Source: Pterobdella sp. o SKG-2022
Lineage: Eukaryota > Annelida > Clitellata > Hirudinida > Piscicolidae
Length of the DNA: 64,000 nt
Assembly: GCA_964035795.1 (NCBI GenBank)
Contig: OZ038321.1
Span: 27,406,459-27,470,458, forward strand
Reading direction: 5' to 3'
Part shown: piece by piece, positions 12,994 to 28,636 of the stretch
Layout of the letters: each line of letters begins with the position of its first letter
How positions within the stretch are numbered: position 1 is the stretch's first letter
Position numbers and translations under genes: made by a program
The notes under the pieces: generated by a model
Told to the model about the DNA's origin: nothing
Seen by the model: only the letters and a program-made list of their open reading frames with translations
The model's database searches: none

Positions 12994-15239
12994 TTTAACG
13001 CAATATTACTGCTAATAACTTGAATAGCACCGATATGGTTTTCAACAATTTTTCTTAGGTCGATTTATGGAAGTTTTTTGTCTATTACCATTCATTATGA
13101 TTTTATTTTTTTAAAATTATTATTATTGCTACTGTTTTGAGTTTCTTTGTTTTTCGAAGATAATTTTGTAGTTTACATTTTTGTTGAGATTTTGACATTA
13201 AAGTCTTTTTTTTGTTTGTTTATTATTTGTGTAAACTGTGTTTCTATTATTTTTTTATTTATGTTTGTTTTTTTTTTGTTACTTCATTATTTATTTTTTT
13301 TATTAAAACACGTCACCGATCATTAATTAAGTATATAAGAATTGAAAGGCTGAAATACAAACAAATAATAACACATTTTTCTTATTATTGTTACTTTTTT
13401 ATTATTTTTTGCTATTTTTATTACTGTTTTTTTTTTTTATTTTTATTTTTACTATTGTTTTTTTTATTTTTTCTTTGTTAGTTCAATGATGACTATTATA
13501 TTTTCTTTCATTATACATTTGATATTTAAGTTATAGTTCGGTTTTAATTTTTGTTTCAGATAATATAACATGAATTTTATGAAATACCTTTTTATTTAAT
13601 TCAATCAAAACCTCAAAAATATATCGACCAAATTTTGAAAAAAATTTTTCATTCGTCATTTAAAATTTTATTTTTTTATATTATTATTATCTTTTTCTTG
13701 GAACTTTCAATAGCAATAAAATATTAAATATTAGCATATGTTAGTCACATAATGGGTTTGTTGTGTATGTGATTTCGTATGTCTGTGTGAATTTATATAG
13801 ATGTGTATATCTGCTTATATGCTTAGATTAGTCTAAATGTTTGAGTTTATATTTTTTTCTATGATTTTTAATTTTTGTTTGTATGTTTGTTTATATCTGT
13901 GTGTTTGTCCGTGTGTTTGTATGCATGTGTGAGCGTGATGCTTAGAAATGATTTTGTAAGATTATTTGGGTTTTAATTACGTTTCTACAACTTTTTTCAA
14001 CATTTCACAAGTCGTGAATATTGTAAATAAAAATACAAAAAAATAATTTAATTTATTTCTCAACAAAAAATACTTATCAAGTAATGATTGAATAAGAGTT
14101 TTAACGTTGATAAGTTTTGAAACAAAAGCAATCATAAAAAATCAAGTATCAGCTAACCTAATGGTTATACAAACTTAGTATTAGTAGCTTCTTGTGGATA
14201 AAACTAAATAAGGATTGTTTTTTGATTTAATAATACTATGATTCAACATAAATAAAGCTAAGGTGAAATCTACATAAAAATAATAGTAAAGAAAATTTTA
14301 TATTGATTACAGTAGAACCACAGTCGGGTCGTCAGTTGGTAGGTCTTGAGCAGTGGCAAATTATAGATCATATATGTAGATTGCACTGGTCCCGGCCTGT
14401 CAGCTGACGACTTAATGGAAACTTGATAAATTTTATGCTTCTGATGGTGAAATATGTGTGGAGGGTTACCGATCAATGGAAGGTAGAGAGCAAGGCGAAG
14501 TCTTGGGCAAATTGTTGCCAACCAAATTGCACTCGACTCGGCCTTACTCCTACCACCATTGCAACTTACTTACGACCTTGAGTGCTTTTGAAACTAGCAA
14601 CAAAGAATTAGAAAAAAAATTGCCTAATGAAATGTAAAAAAAACAAAGGTAATGTTTGGAAAAATTACATAATTCAAATCAATTTTATCGAATTACATTG
14701 GAAAGTAATTAACAAAACCACTGTGAAAACTGTGGAATCTTTGGTGATGCTGAATTCTTCACAACTCCATCAGCCTACAGTTCATCTTCTAAGATCAAAC
14801 GTTTCATAAATTCATGACATGTGGAACATTTATCAGTTGTGCTACGTCATTTGCTTCCAAGCATGACAAAATAATCGATTATTTAAACTAAAGCTTCATC
14901 GACTTTCTCATTTATGTCAGCCATTTATTTTTTTACTTCTCATTGGTCAACTTTATCTACCCACCTATTTTTTTGAGTCCATAATTGAGAACGACTCAGT
15001 ACACCAAAAACTACGATCAAAACACATTGTATTTGGCAGCCATGACTTCTACACAGTGCTCAAATGCTTAGAATGCCACAACATGCTGGCAACTATGGAC
15101 GCAAATTGAATGGAAGAAAAAATGGAACAAATAATTTGATTTTATTGGAAATAAATAAATTTGTTGTGTCCATTTAAGCCGTTAATGTATGAAGTATTGA
15201 ATGATATTATGACGTAATTAGATAATGGAATTTAAAATA

Positions 15240-15726
<487 letters not shown>

Positions 15727-17246
15727 GATTAAGTCATAAATTGATTGATGATTCAGATGAAGGAACAAAATATGGACAACTACATTGTAAATAACGATCC
15801 AACAAAATCCTATACTCCAAACTAGTTTTGAGAAAATAATAATAAATAATAAAAATCAAAATCAAAATAATTTCAAAAACGAGTATGAACAATGCAACTC
15901 AATATATCTTCTATAAAGTACAATTCAACCATTTCACCATAACTTATCGTCACCACAAAATTCATTTTAAACGTTACATTTAAAAATGAATTTTGTTAAT
16001 GTAATATACATTATCAACATCTCCACGGAATATGGCTTAAAAAATAACTTTATGATAAGATAAAAAATAGATAATATCACAAAAAAAATACAAAACTTTC
16101 AATAAATATATTCTAAAAGTAAGCTTTATGATTAGATTTTGCTTTAAAAGCCATTAAAACTTTGAAAACTTAGATGAATACTTCAAAAATATAAAAAAAC
16201 AAACGAAAAATACTAGATAATTCCTTATTATTTTTTGAATTCAATTGGTCCGCAACTTGCATATATACTCAATGCGGAACAAAATAACAATCATCATATT
16301 TGTTTTTATTATTGTCCCAATACAAATACTGTTTTAGCGTGGTTTTGCATGATGTTTCTGTACAAACACTGAATGACAGCAATAATAATATCAAAAAGAT
16401 AAGCTTTCATGATTGATAATAATGGCAGAAAAAGAAAATTTCTAAAATAATAGAAATAAAAAAAAAATGTAAAGGAAAATATGAGTAATGATATCCATGG
16501 TTTTTATTACGTTTATGAACATGTTGACGCGATGAGCACAACAATCAACACAAAACAATCTTCAAACACTATATTTACACAAGTCCAGGATGTAATTAAT
16601 ATTAACAATAATAATAATACTATAAGAATAATAATAATAATAATAATAGCTTTACAAAAAAATCAAAAAATTCTTTGATAATAACAAACTGAAGAAAGTG
16701 ATAAGATTTGAAAAATTATGAGAAGCTAAGTTTACCATTATTAATATTAACAATAGATTGTTATTAATTTAATTAGATTATGCTGCTCTACATGTCGCAG
16801 TAACTGTGGTGGACAGCAGTTAGTCTGGGTTATTGATACTAATTATAGTGTAATTTATAAAATAAACTGTTCGTTTTTGACATGTAATAAAAAAAGAGGG
16901 TCTTAAAAAATAAAGAATAACATAAACTAATGACTGAGTTAAAATTTTTGAAAACAAAAAATAGGATGACAATGAAACTGCAAAAGTAATGAGTGATGAT
17001 AAAGCGACCTTCAAAGGTTTTGATTGCGAAACTGGTAATGAAGTATAAAAAAATCGGTGCACGTTAAAATAGTCGAATGGCATTGAAATGCATGAAAAAA
17101 TGGAAATTGTTGTTTCCATTATTATGAATTTGTTTGTTAAACTTGGAAATGCTGACAAGAAATACTCACATAAATTATCAATGTTTTCACGTCCATAAAC
17201 AAACTTAAATTCACGCACACAGTCTCAAACATGCACAGACACACAT

Positions 17247-17696
17247 TTATTCAGATTCATTAGACTCGGTTGATGACGTTGTGGATTCGGAGCTTGAATC
17301 GCTCTGTAGGGCTTTTTATTTGTTTTTTTTTTGTTATTACTATCATTTAATTGTTATTTTTATTTAGTTTCCTGAACTAAAACAAGAATAAATAAAACTC
17401 CAAAAATTAAATTACTTGAGAAGTCTTAATAACAAAAATAATAAATGTACTATTTTCAAAATTTTTTTGGTTCAATTTTCCAATACCAAACATAAAATCA
17501 AATAGAACCTTTTTTGCTATGTTTTCTGTTCGTTTTGGTTTTGTTTTCGTCTGCAGAAGGTTTCTTCGGACCTGAGATGCATGAAGGAATTTAAATAACT
17601 AAGTAACAATTTGAAAAATAAAATTAAAACGAAATTATATTCATAATAATGATTCTAATAACAATGAGAATAATAATAATAATAACTAAAAAAAAA

Positions 17697-17742
<46 letters not shown>

Positions 17743-18183
17743 GCAACAGACCGTTAACAATAGTGTTGTCAGCATCAGCCTGTTTACGAGGTTTTTTCTT
17801 CAGACAAGAAGATACGTACCTGAGTTGGTTGATGTATGGTATATGTATAAGGGAGATAGATGGATAGATAGATAGATAGATACCAAGATTTTAAATCCAG
17901 TTTAATCCCAGATGATGTGGGATATACACTCATAATGAAAAATAATAGAACTGAAGATAATAGAAAATATAAAAAACAATGAGAACCATTCAAGTTCTCT
18001 GAGAGTGGATGGCTTGAGCATCTCGAAGTCGATCTCGATCTCATCAGGGTTTGAGTCCTTCAGGGAAGTCTCCCTGTTCTGTATGATCTGCACCACCCTG
18101 CCCAGCTTGTCTCCTGATTGGTTTTTGTTTATCTCTCTGTCTGTCATTGTTTTTCTGTCTATTTATCTATATCTATCTATCTG

Positions 18184-18215
<32 letters not shown>

Positions 18216-21200
18216 CCTGCCAACCTACCATGGCACATGCCCTCACCTGCCAATTTATTGATATCCAAACTCAATTGTCTTTTTTCTTCATAAGTCATGG
18301 GTTTGTTCTGGTCTTCTTCTTCGCTATTGAAGGCAAATATGTTTCCTTCTTTTTTACCGCCAGATTTGGCTTTTGTATTGTTGGCAACATTATTATTATT
18401 GTTGTTGTTATTTGTTTTTTGGCGAGTTTGTTTTTTGGCTTTATTCATCTTGCAAAATAATAGAAATATGGTTATTTTATTTTAATACAAGAATCATGAC
18501 TAGTTATAATGTAAAAATCATAAACATTATGAATATATAATTTTAGAAACCTGTTTATTATTGTTGTTGTTGTTGACGTCTTCTTGTTTTTGTTGTTGTA
18601 ATGGTGCCACATAATGTATGGGAGGTGAGACTACATTATTATTTTTATTATTCAAATTATTATTTGCATTATTGAAATTATTATTGTTATTATTGCTAGT
18701 AGCATTATAAGGCTTCCTTGTAGGTCGACCATGCACGTTATCAGGATTGGTTGTGACAGCTGCATCAGCTGACCCAGCTGCTAGCTGATTGACTGCGGCA
18801 GTCGGATTGGGTGCTGTTGGTGAATTTATCAGCTTCTTTTTCCTTTTCCTTTTCCGTTTTTGACAATGTTCATGAGTCAACTTTTTGAGTTCTTCGTGCA
18901 CTTGCCTCAGCTGGTTGTCGATGATGTTTGTGTGTTATGGTGGATGGATGGATGGGTAAATAGTGGATGAATGGGTTTAATGGTAGGTGGATGGGTGTAA
19001 TGACGGATGGATGGAAAACAGAAAATGAGATATTTTGGTTATTTCATACAAACTCAATAAACTAGTTTAAATATTCAAGTTCATTATTTAAAAAGACACG
19101 ATTTTGACTGATACAATAATAAGCATTTTATGCCCTATAACTTCGACGTTATCTAAAGTTATTCCTCAAGACAAGTGTAACAAATGGAAAAAGCTTTGTT
19201 TCTTGCTTATGGAGCCATTTTGAAGCATTTTCAACATAAAAAATCAATATATACTTTATGCATAAAATTATAATTGAAAAAGAGTTTAACTCAAAAGCTT
19301 TCATACATTTGATAGTTTATATGATATACTATGGTTCCATTGAAGTTTCATATCACATTATTTCATTATATTGAAGATGGAAACATTGAAATATCACTCG
19401 ACCTGCTCTTGTAGCTCTTTCAATCTTTTTTCTCTTTCCTCTTCACTATCATCATCACCACTAACCCCACCATCCTCATCATCGTTATCATCACCCACAT
19501 TGTTGGATTTATCATTATTATCATTGTTTTCTCTAGTTTGAAGATCATTTGGATCGAAAGGTACGTGAGCAAATCGCATTTCAAACGCCTCCTGTTTATG
19601 TGCAATTGTATGATCTATCTATCTATCTATCTATCTATCTATTCCCCAATCTGACCTGCAGCTTTCTGGCCATAACAACCACATCGGAATCTGGAAGATT
19701 GTATCGGTAGCAGTTGGTGAAGATGAGACGGACATCGTCTGCGAACTCTCCACTCTTCCTATACAGACCTTGCTCCATTTTGCGCTGTTGGTGTATCAAT
19801 TTGAAGCAAGACTTCAATGGATATGATGAAAGTAAAAAGTGGATATAATTAATATATTAAAAACGATTTAGATAAAATGAGAAATAAAATTTATGATAAT
19901 AATAATGAAAATAATTTGAAGAATAATAATAGTAATACAAACAATAAAAACGGTGTGAAAATTGAAGAATAATCATCATCATTACCACCTTTATTGTGCC
20001 CAGGTCCATAGGTTTCTTGATGACGTCATGATAGTCGTGAAGTCCTAGTAGGTTGGCGTCGACTGGTTGATAGAATGGCCACGCGTACATCTGTGTGTGT
20101 GCGTGCAGTAGAAAAGCACATGAAGTGATGAAGTGGTGTGTTTGTGTGCGTACGTGTATGTGTGTGTTTGTGTGCGTGTATGTGTGTGTTATATAATAAA
20201 TGAAACATATTTCATCATTCTCTAAAAAATAAAAAAAAATTTTAAATAACTGGAGTAATATAAACAACAAAAAATAATAATAAACATACCGCATGCTTTT
20301 TTCCTATGAGTTCTTTGAGTATCTCAATACAAAACTCCAATGGAGTAACATTGGTGTTATTATTATTGTTATTATTATTACTATTATTATTATTTTTATT
20401 ATTATTACTAATATCATTTGCGCTGAAATTCAAATTAGAAGTAGGGATACTTTTATTATTAATGTTATTATTATTATTATTAAAACTCCTATCGTTATTG
20501 TTATTATTTTTATTGAAACCATTATTTTGGTGCATATTGTTCAAAAGATTCATATTGTTAGTGTTGTTATTATTATTATTGGTCATACTATTGTTGTTTA
20601 TATTATTATTATTGTTTGAAGCTGGAGTAGTATTAATGCTCGGAAGCGAATTCAGTTCATTAATATTATTAGTTGTGTTAGTATTATTAATATTATCTTT
20701 ATTTCCATCATTATTCAAACTAGCGTCGTTATTAGCAGAGACGTCATTGAATTTTGTGTCGTCAACATTTTTGTATGCCGGTGGTTGGTGTAGATTTTGT
20801 TGAGATGAATTTTTCTGTTGTTGTTGAGGTTGTGTTCGAGATGATTTTTGTGTTTGTAGTGAATTTTGTTGTTGCTGCATGTGTTGTTGGTTGTATGATT
20901 GTTGGTCGGGTATTTTTTGTTGATGTGGGTTGTTGGGATGTTGAGGTAGATGAGTTTGTATGTTTTGTTGAAATGGTGGTTGTTTTGTTTCCTGTTTTAC
21001 TTCCCTCCTTCTACCTCCTTGTTTCGTCTGGAAAGATTAAATTTAATACAATTGAAAAAGTATATTTGAAATACTCATTTTTTGACGAATAAAAACAAAA
21101 AGATTGAAAAAGTAAATATAATAAATTCAAATAAAATTGTAGATATAAACAAAAAAAAGAAAATCGTGAAAATAAAGATTACTTTTTCATGGTCATTTGC

Positions 21201-24200
21201 ATTAGGAGAATCGAATGGCTTAATAGCATCTCTATTATTATTGTTATTATTAACATTATTATTCTGAATACTATTATTAGTAGAAGTAGTGGTATTTTGA
21301 TTATTATTATTATTATTCAAAATAGGAGAAGTGTTAAGCGAATTATTATTATTTTGATTATTTTTAAAATTTGATCTATTTTTGATATTATTATTATTGT
21401 AATTAATTTTAATATTATTATTATTCTTATTTCCATTGTTATTATTGTCCAAAGGCATGGTGATACTGTTTTTATTCTTACTCACGAAACTGTTATTGTT
21501 TTTGTTTTTTCTATTTTTTATTTGTTCATTTTTTGGAGAAAATTTTTTGCTTATTTTTTCATTTGTTTTTATACTATTTATTTCGTTGTTATTATTATTA
21601 TTATTATTATTACTGCTACTAATTGTATTTGCATCATTAGTAATTATAATTTCATTGTTATTATTAAATGGTTCAATATCTTTATTTTTATTGTTATTAT
21701 TATTTTTAGCACGGCTAGTGACGGGAGTTTGAGGAATATACTTCAAATCTTTCTGTTCTATATCCTCTCCGGTGGTACTAATTGTATTATTATCATTATT
21801 GTTATCATTAATTTTATTATTACTATTATTTCTAGTAGTACTAGTTGTTAATGCTGTAGTATTATCAGTAGTATTAGTGGTAGAAGAAGTTGAGGTGTTC
21901 AAATCACTTGTATCTTTATTTTTAATACTTTCGTCTTTATCATTCATTTTTTCGTTGTCATCTTTATCCGATTTGGTATCTTTGACTTCTTCTTTTTCCT
22001 CTTTAGTGGCTGAATCTCTAAGTGGTCTAGCAACTCTTTTTTCAGTTTCAGTACTTCCGGTTTTGGCTCTTTTTGCTGGAGGTTGTTCTACAATTTCCTG
22101 TTTTCATATAAATAAATAAAACATCTTGGTCTTATTTTCTATTTATATCAGAAGAAATTTATTTCATAGGTTTTATTGATTCCTGGAGATTTTTTGAGCA
22201 TATTTCAATGAAAACAAAACTTATAATATCGATTAATTTCTAGCGATGTTTTTATGTCTATTTTTCAGAGATTTATTTGAAATAAAATTTAATTGTCAAG
22301 AAATATTAATAATACTCAAAAGCAAAGGTTTTTTGAATAAATTTGTTGAACGCTTATACTCAGAATTCTATTTTATTGATTTATTATCATTATTTGCATT
22401 CTTCTCATTTTTATTCCTATTATTAATATTCTTCTCATTATTATTAACTCTAAAACTATAGTTTCTTGTATTAACAAACTAATAACCTCTTTAGGCATGG
22501 AAGCGAGTTTGTTGATGAATAACTTCTCCAAGGCTTGGCACATTATCACAATATCCTGTACACACGTGCATTTGATAATCATTCACTCACATACAGGTAC
22601 ATACACCATTTCACACACACTATCCCAAACATATTCCATTTTCCTCAAAACACACAGTCTAGTGATCAACACCCACAACGTACAACCCCTCTTAACTAAA
22701 CAGCCATGAAATACCTCTCCTCTCTCTCCAACCTTACATCACAAATACCCTTCCAACACCACTCATCCATGTCTCACACCCTTCCCACTCACCTCTCCTG
22801 ACTTGTTGTAAGTGTAACAGTTGGTGAACATTTGATTGAAGTCCTTGATACACTGCTGTGCTGATGAGTAATACCTGCTCTCCAATCTTTTTTGTATGGT
22901 CCCCATGTCCATTGGGTGTTTTATTATCTTGTAGTAGTCCTGTGGGTGATGTGTTATGGGTGGTATGGTGGTTGAGTGTCGCAAGGTTGGTGGGCTTGTG
23001 GTGTGGGTGGTTTGGTGAGATGAACTTATTAGAATCTAGAAAAACTAAATATCGAAAAAATAGCAATAAGCCAAACAAAATTAAAAATATTAATGAGGAA
23101 AAAATGGTTATAGAAATACTAATTGAAATATTAGATTTAAACAAAAACAATAACTACATATCATAACGATAATAAAATGCTCAAATAATTGAGAAACTAA
23201 TAGCAGTTGGAATAAGAATAAAAATAATGATGACATTAATAATATATATATGAATAATAATAATAACAACAAATAAGGGAATAATAGAAAAATTATTATT
23301 ACAGGTAGGTTGAGTTTCTTGTCATCGACAGGCTGGTGGAAAGGCCATGCAAACTGGTGTTTCCATAGTGCCTTCAATACTACCCTTTGTAGGTATCTGA
23401 AAATAAAATGACAAAAAATTAATATTATTATTTTTTTTATTATTATTGTTGTTTTTATTGTTTGAGCAATTTATTGCATGGTGTAAGCTGCAGTGAAGAA
23501 TTACTAATACTGTTTTTTAGACATCTTATGTATCTTTTTTTAAATTTTTTTGATTTTATTATAAAAAGAAAAAGATTTAGATACATATATTTTTTTCAAA
23601 AAACTTAAATTTCAGTTTATAAAATTTTAGTTTTTTGAAAAAAATATATGTATCTAAATCTTTCTCTTTTTATAATAAAATGAAAAAAATTGAAAACATA
23701 CCGTTATTTATTAACATTCTGATATTCATAAGTTTATGATGAAACTATGAAGTTTGGAATAACTTTGCCTACAATGGGGAATATTAAGCTGAAGGGTATA
23801 TATTAATTAAAAGATTTTCATCTAGAAGTTCATTAAGAACCATTAAGCTATGCAGTATTTAAAAGATTGATAGTTATAATGATTAACAATATTAAATAAT
23901 TAGTAATTAAATAAATAAATAGTAAACAAAATTAAAACACTAAATTTCAGTGAAAAATAATAAGGCTTGAACAATAAATGAATTTTTCACTGTAAAAACC
24001 ATTATGGTTGATAAAAAAATAATAAAAACAAAAAGTAATTATGAATTTTTAGCCTCAAAAATGTGAATTATGAAAACATGATCAAATTTTAAATTTCTTC
24101 ACAACAAAATTTGAAATTTTATTCTGTAGTCAAACAAAAAGCTAAAACGAGCATTTCGTCAATATTCATTATTATTATTGATGAAATAACAATAAATTAT

Positions 24201-24962
24201 ATATAAATATATCTTTATACAACTTGGCACCTAAAGGTTCTCAGGCTTTTTGTGTTTTGTCAGAATGTTTTAACAATGAATAACACATGCCAAAATTTCT
24301 AACTTCAAACTTCTCAATGCGAAAAAATATATAACACATAATAACACAAGTTCTTGCAAACTATTAACATAAATTTGAAATGCAAATATCGATTATAATT
24401 TAATTTTACTTTTATATATGTTTTTAAACTAAATTAACATTTACTTTAATTACATAACACTCTCACTACAATTAATAAACTTGGCAGTATGAATTTTATT
24501 ACCATCATCATCATTAATATTTTGATTAATAACTTTAGCAGTTTATATTATATCTCATGCGACCCATGGGAGCATGGAAATGGATGCAAAATCACATTTA
24601 TGGTGATATTACTTTATCATAAACTACTTATATGATTAATATTACTCTTTATTTGAATACTGATATTACTATCATACTCATTAACAAAACTCAAAGGTTT
24701 GTTAATCAAACAGAACTCATTTTTATATATTCTTTATTGAAATTTTATTCTATATTCAATTTACATCATTAAGTATATAAAATAAAACAAAGTTTTATTT
24801 AATTAACAAAAATTTAAGTTGATTTTTTGAATATCATTAGAACACCAGGTAAATTAACTTTTCATTCAAAACTTCAAACCTTAATTGGTTGGTACCCCAT
24901 GTTTTATTAGTTTTGTTGTCACTCTGTTTGTTTTCTTCTGTACCACTGTCAGTACCATTCAT
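17247..24962 (-). CDS. BRD2/3/4: BET-family double-bromodomain protein (BRD2/3/4, fs(1)h homologue)
   Basis: Nuclear reader that binds acetylated histones and recruits transcription-elongation factors. Exons in order: 24880-24962 (ATG at 24962-24960), 23303-23396, 22793-22939, 22487-22555, 21183-22097, 20290-21027, 19989-20090, 19656-19784, 19403-19591, 18551-18910, 18247-18448, 17987-18113, 17752 or 17759-17819, 17509-17571, 17247-17303. Reading phases agree through exon 12; about 1,110 residues in total. BD1 spans about 28-131, with WPF at 45-47 and the acetyl-lysine Asn in TNCYTYNK (N104). BD2 spans about 665-775, with WPFYQP at 686 and N745 in TNCYRYN. Then come [11 protein letters not shown], an acidic stretch, a basic segment (KRKRKRKKK) and the ET domain ([16 protein letters not shown], then [20 protein letters not shown]). 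The tail reads [18 protein letters not shown]. The linkers are extreme in Asn and Gln runs. Identification is firm. The last three exon junctions are uncertain: two donor choices at 17751 or 17758 give different frames, and the one at 17758 joins cleanly to the Ser/Glu tail. Confidence 0.95.
17697..17742. repeat. (ATT)n microsatellite at the end of a BET exon
   Basis: About 15 ATT units. On the minus strand they directly follow the [15 protein letters not shown] coding stretch and place TAA stops in frame if the preceding donor is not used. Confidence 0.9.
17852..17881. repeat. GATA tract in a BET intron
   Basis: About seven GATA units with one GATG, lying in the intron 3' of the ET-domain exon 17987-18113. 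It is complementary to the ATCT tract on the other side of that exon. Confidence 0.9.
18156..18214. repeat. ATCT tract in a BET intron
   Basis: About 14 ATCT units with minor interruptions, in the short intron (18114-18246) 5' of the ET-domain exon. It is the complement of the GATA tract at 17852-17881. Confidence 0.9.
18941..19017. repeat. GGAT/GGGT repeat in a BET intron
   Basis: A short imperfect GGAT tract just upstream (minus sense) of the exon starting at 18910. Confidence 0.8.
19612..19642. repeat. ATCT microsatellite in a BET intron
   Basis: Seven to eight ATCT units between the exons 19656-19784 and 19403-19591; this intron is only 64 bases long and half of it is repeat. Confidence 0.95.
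23553..23681. mobile_element. Near-perfect palindrome (MITE-like) in BET intron 1
   Basis: Arms of 53 bases (23553-23605 and 23629-23681) are complementary with one mismatch and separated by 23 bases. It is noncoding and AT-rich. Such a long, nearly perfect inverted repeat suggests a recently inserted fold-back element. It lies in the intron between the first two BET coding exons. Confidence 0.75.
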
Positions 24963-26288
24963 TGTGGCTTCAAATCTTTTTTTTAGTTTTTGTTTGTCTT
25001 TTGTATTTAATCCTTAAGTTATTTTCAATTCACTGTTTTAATACACAATTGTAAGTCCCAAACTACTTTTCCAACTCTTATTGTTGTTGACAGTATGATT
25101 TTATGCTTTACTTTGACTCCCAATATTTGTAATAACCATAGAAAGTTGATTATTGAGTTGAATATTAAATTATAAAAAAATTTCTCAAAGATGTTGCATA
25201 AAAAATCAAATGCTGATCATGACCACCATTTTGAAGACTTTATTGTGAACTTTTAATTGATTCTTATGCTAAAGATGAGTAAAAATGCAAAAATGAAATT
25301 CAGTGTTTCAGTTGATTTATAATGGTTGAAAGTGTTTTTGATGATTAAGTATAAAATCTAAATCCTGAATCTGTTCTTAAGACTTATTTTGTGGGATACT
25401 TTGACTTTAATGTCTATATTAATAAAAACTATTAAAAGCTCTTGTCCATTTTCTAAACTTGATTACTTTTGCAACGTATCAAAGTTTCCGATTTCTTTCA
25501 ACAATTAACAAACGTATAGACAATTTGATTAACATGATAATAAATACTTTCGAGGTAGTAGCAAAAATATTTGACGATTAAAATAATTAAAACATTGTGT
25601 GTTTAAACAAATTTTTGAACGGAAAAACAAATTTTCAGAATGTTTGAAACAAAAAATTTTCAATAAGCATTTGTAAATGATATATTTAATGAAAAAATTA
25701 CATTCGAGTGTACAGCAAATTAATGATAATATACCCTAGCGACATCTACACCATTATACCCTAATCTTGATTTACAAATTTTTCATAATAACTCAATACT
25801 CTAAAAATGTATGTAAAATAATCAAAAACTTATTTTTTTGTTTTTATTATAAAAATATTTTTTTTGGTTTAGTTATAAAAACTTTGTATAAACAAAATAA
25901 AAGAAGATTCTAAAACGAAGTTTTTTTAGATGAAAATACTTAATTAATTTTTATGTCTTTTGAAACAAAGACCACACTTGATAAGCTCAAAATCCTCCGA
26001 AATTGATGTTCATCCTCTTTCAAATGCTAAATTCACTTTTTCTTTAAACTATACAAGTTTACGATTTTTATATTGAAAAAATTGTTTATTTGCATAGAAA
26101 ATATTTAGTAAAAATTTTTATTAAAGAAAATTTTATCAATTTTTTTTAATTTATGCATTATTATAGTTTTTCATTTTATTATTTCATAATTTTTTACCTT
26201 ATTTCCAATGAATTTTGAATATTTTTAAAATGCAGCTTAATTTTTCATCAAGACATGCCTGCTTATTGCACTTTCCTTAACTATTCAT

Positions 26289-26356
26289 AATATTACCCGA
26301 TAATTAATTTTAAGTATTGAAGAGTAAAAATTACAAATCAATTATCGGGTAGTATT
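26289..26356. repeat. Short inverted repeat, 17-bp arms
   Basis: Arms AATATTACCCGATAATT (26289-26305) and its complement (26340-26356) differ at one base and enclose 34 bases. This could be a remnant of a small fold-back element or a chance hairpin. Confidence 0.6.
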
Positions 26357-26506
26357 GAAATATTTTTTCGTTAGAAAAATCAAATGATGTTTTTCTAGTT
26401 TATTCATTTGAAATTTATGCGTTTCTTTGTATGTGTGTACGTGAATGATTGTGCGATCATGCTTAGACTTGAAGTCACTGGATTATAAGTACTGACAATG
26501 GTGGGG

Positions 26507-27622
<1,116 letters not shown>

Positions 27623-28636
27623 TGCAGTAGTTTTTTATTTTAGATTCTCGCTAAAATTACATAATTTCCCCTAACAATAAAATTTGATTTGAAAGAAAAA
27701 AAGAAGAATTTTTATTCTTTGATAACTGTATGATGTATGGCTGTTACTCAATAGTTTCCGGTTGGTGAGATAAAAAAACATTTAACACTCATGAATATGT
27801 TACAAATCTTGTTTCTTATACTTCACTCAAATAGTACAAAATAAAGAGTTAATATAAGTTTTAAGAGATTTAATTTTTGCAAAAATATCATGGATTGTTT
27901 GATGTGGCTAAGAACTGCGGATAGTTCTGTATTATAAACATTTGATGTGGCAAAATAACACAAAATTTAAGCATTCTTCTCAATAAATTTAGCCTTAATT
28001 CAAGTGGGATTCTTCTTAACTTAAATCTCTACGTGCTTTCTGCAAAACTCTGATAACTTTTTTTAACATGTACTCTTACCTTCATTTTAATTATTTCAAC
28101 TTTTGCATAAGAGTTTTTTTGCTCTTAAGCAATTTTAAAGTCGTTTTGAATCAAATTTTTTCAGTTCCATGTTTTTTTAGGCGTCGTTGGAAGTGAAAAT
28201 TTTCCAAGCTTCATTAACAGCAGTAAGCCATTTTAGCCTGAAAAGTCGCACATCTTACACAGATATAAACTGTAGTAAATCATTTTACCAGCAAAAAAAT
28301 TTTCTTTCTTTATAATCTTTTAATGTCGAATATATTAGATTGACTGATGTCCATTGTTTTTGCTTGTTTCAATTCACCATTAAACAACTACATAGATACT
28401 CAAAGTCTTTAGATTTAACTAAGCCTTTCTTGAATTTTTAATTACACAACTCCTTCATCTTATCATTGATTCCATATTATGTCTTTTGCTTCAGACATCT
28501 TTTGTAGGAAGTCATCAGTGAAATTTATCCCATGTTAATTTATAATCTTCATCTTTGACTTGTTCATTATTTTCTCCATAATTTTCTCCATCATCATCAT
28601 CTCCCCATTAAATTCTCACACGCAACTGCACAATAC

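Noticed and set aside
14270..14521. Minus-strand frame of 83 residues in a more complex patch
   Set aside because: No recognisable domain or splice sites; probably an old repeat copy that I could not classify.
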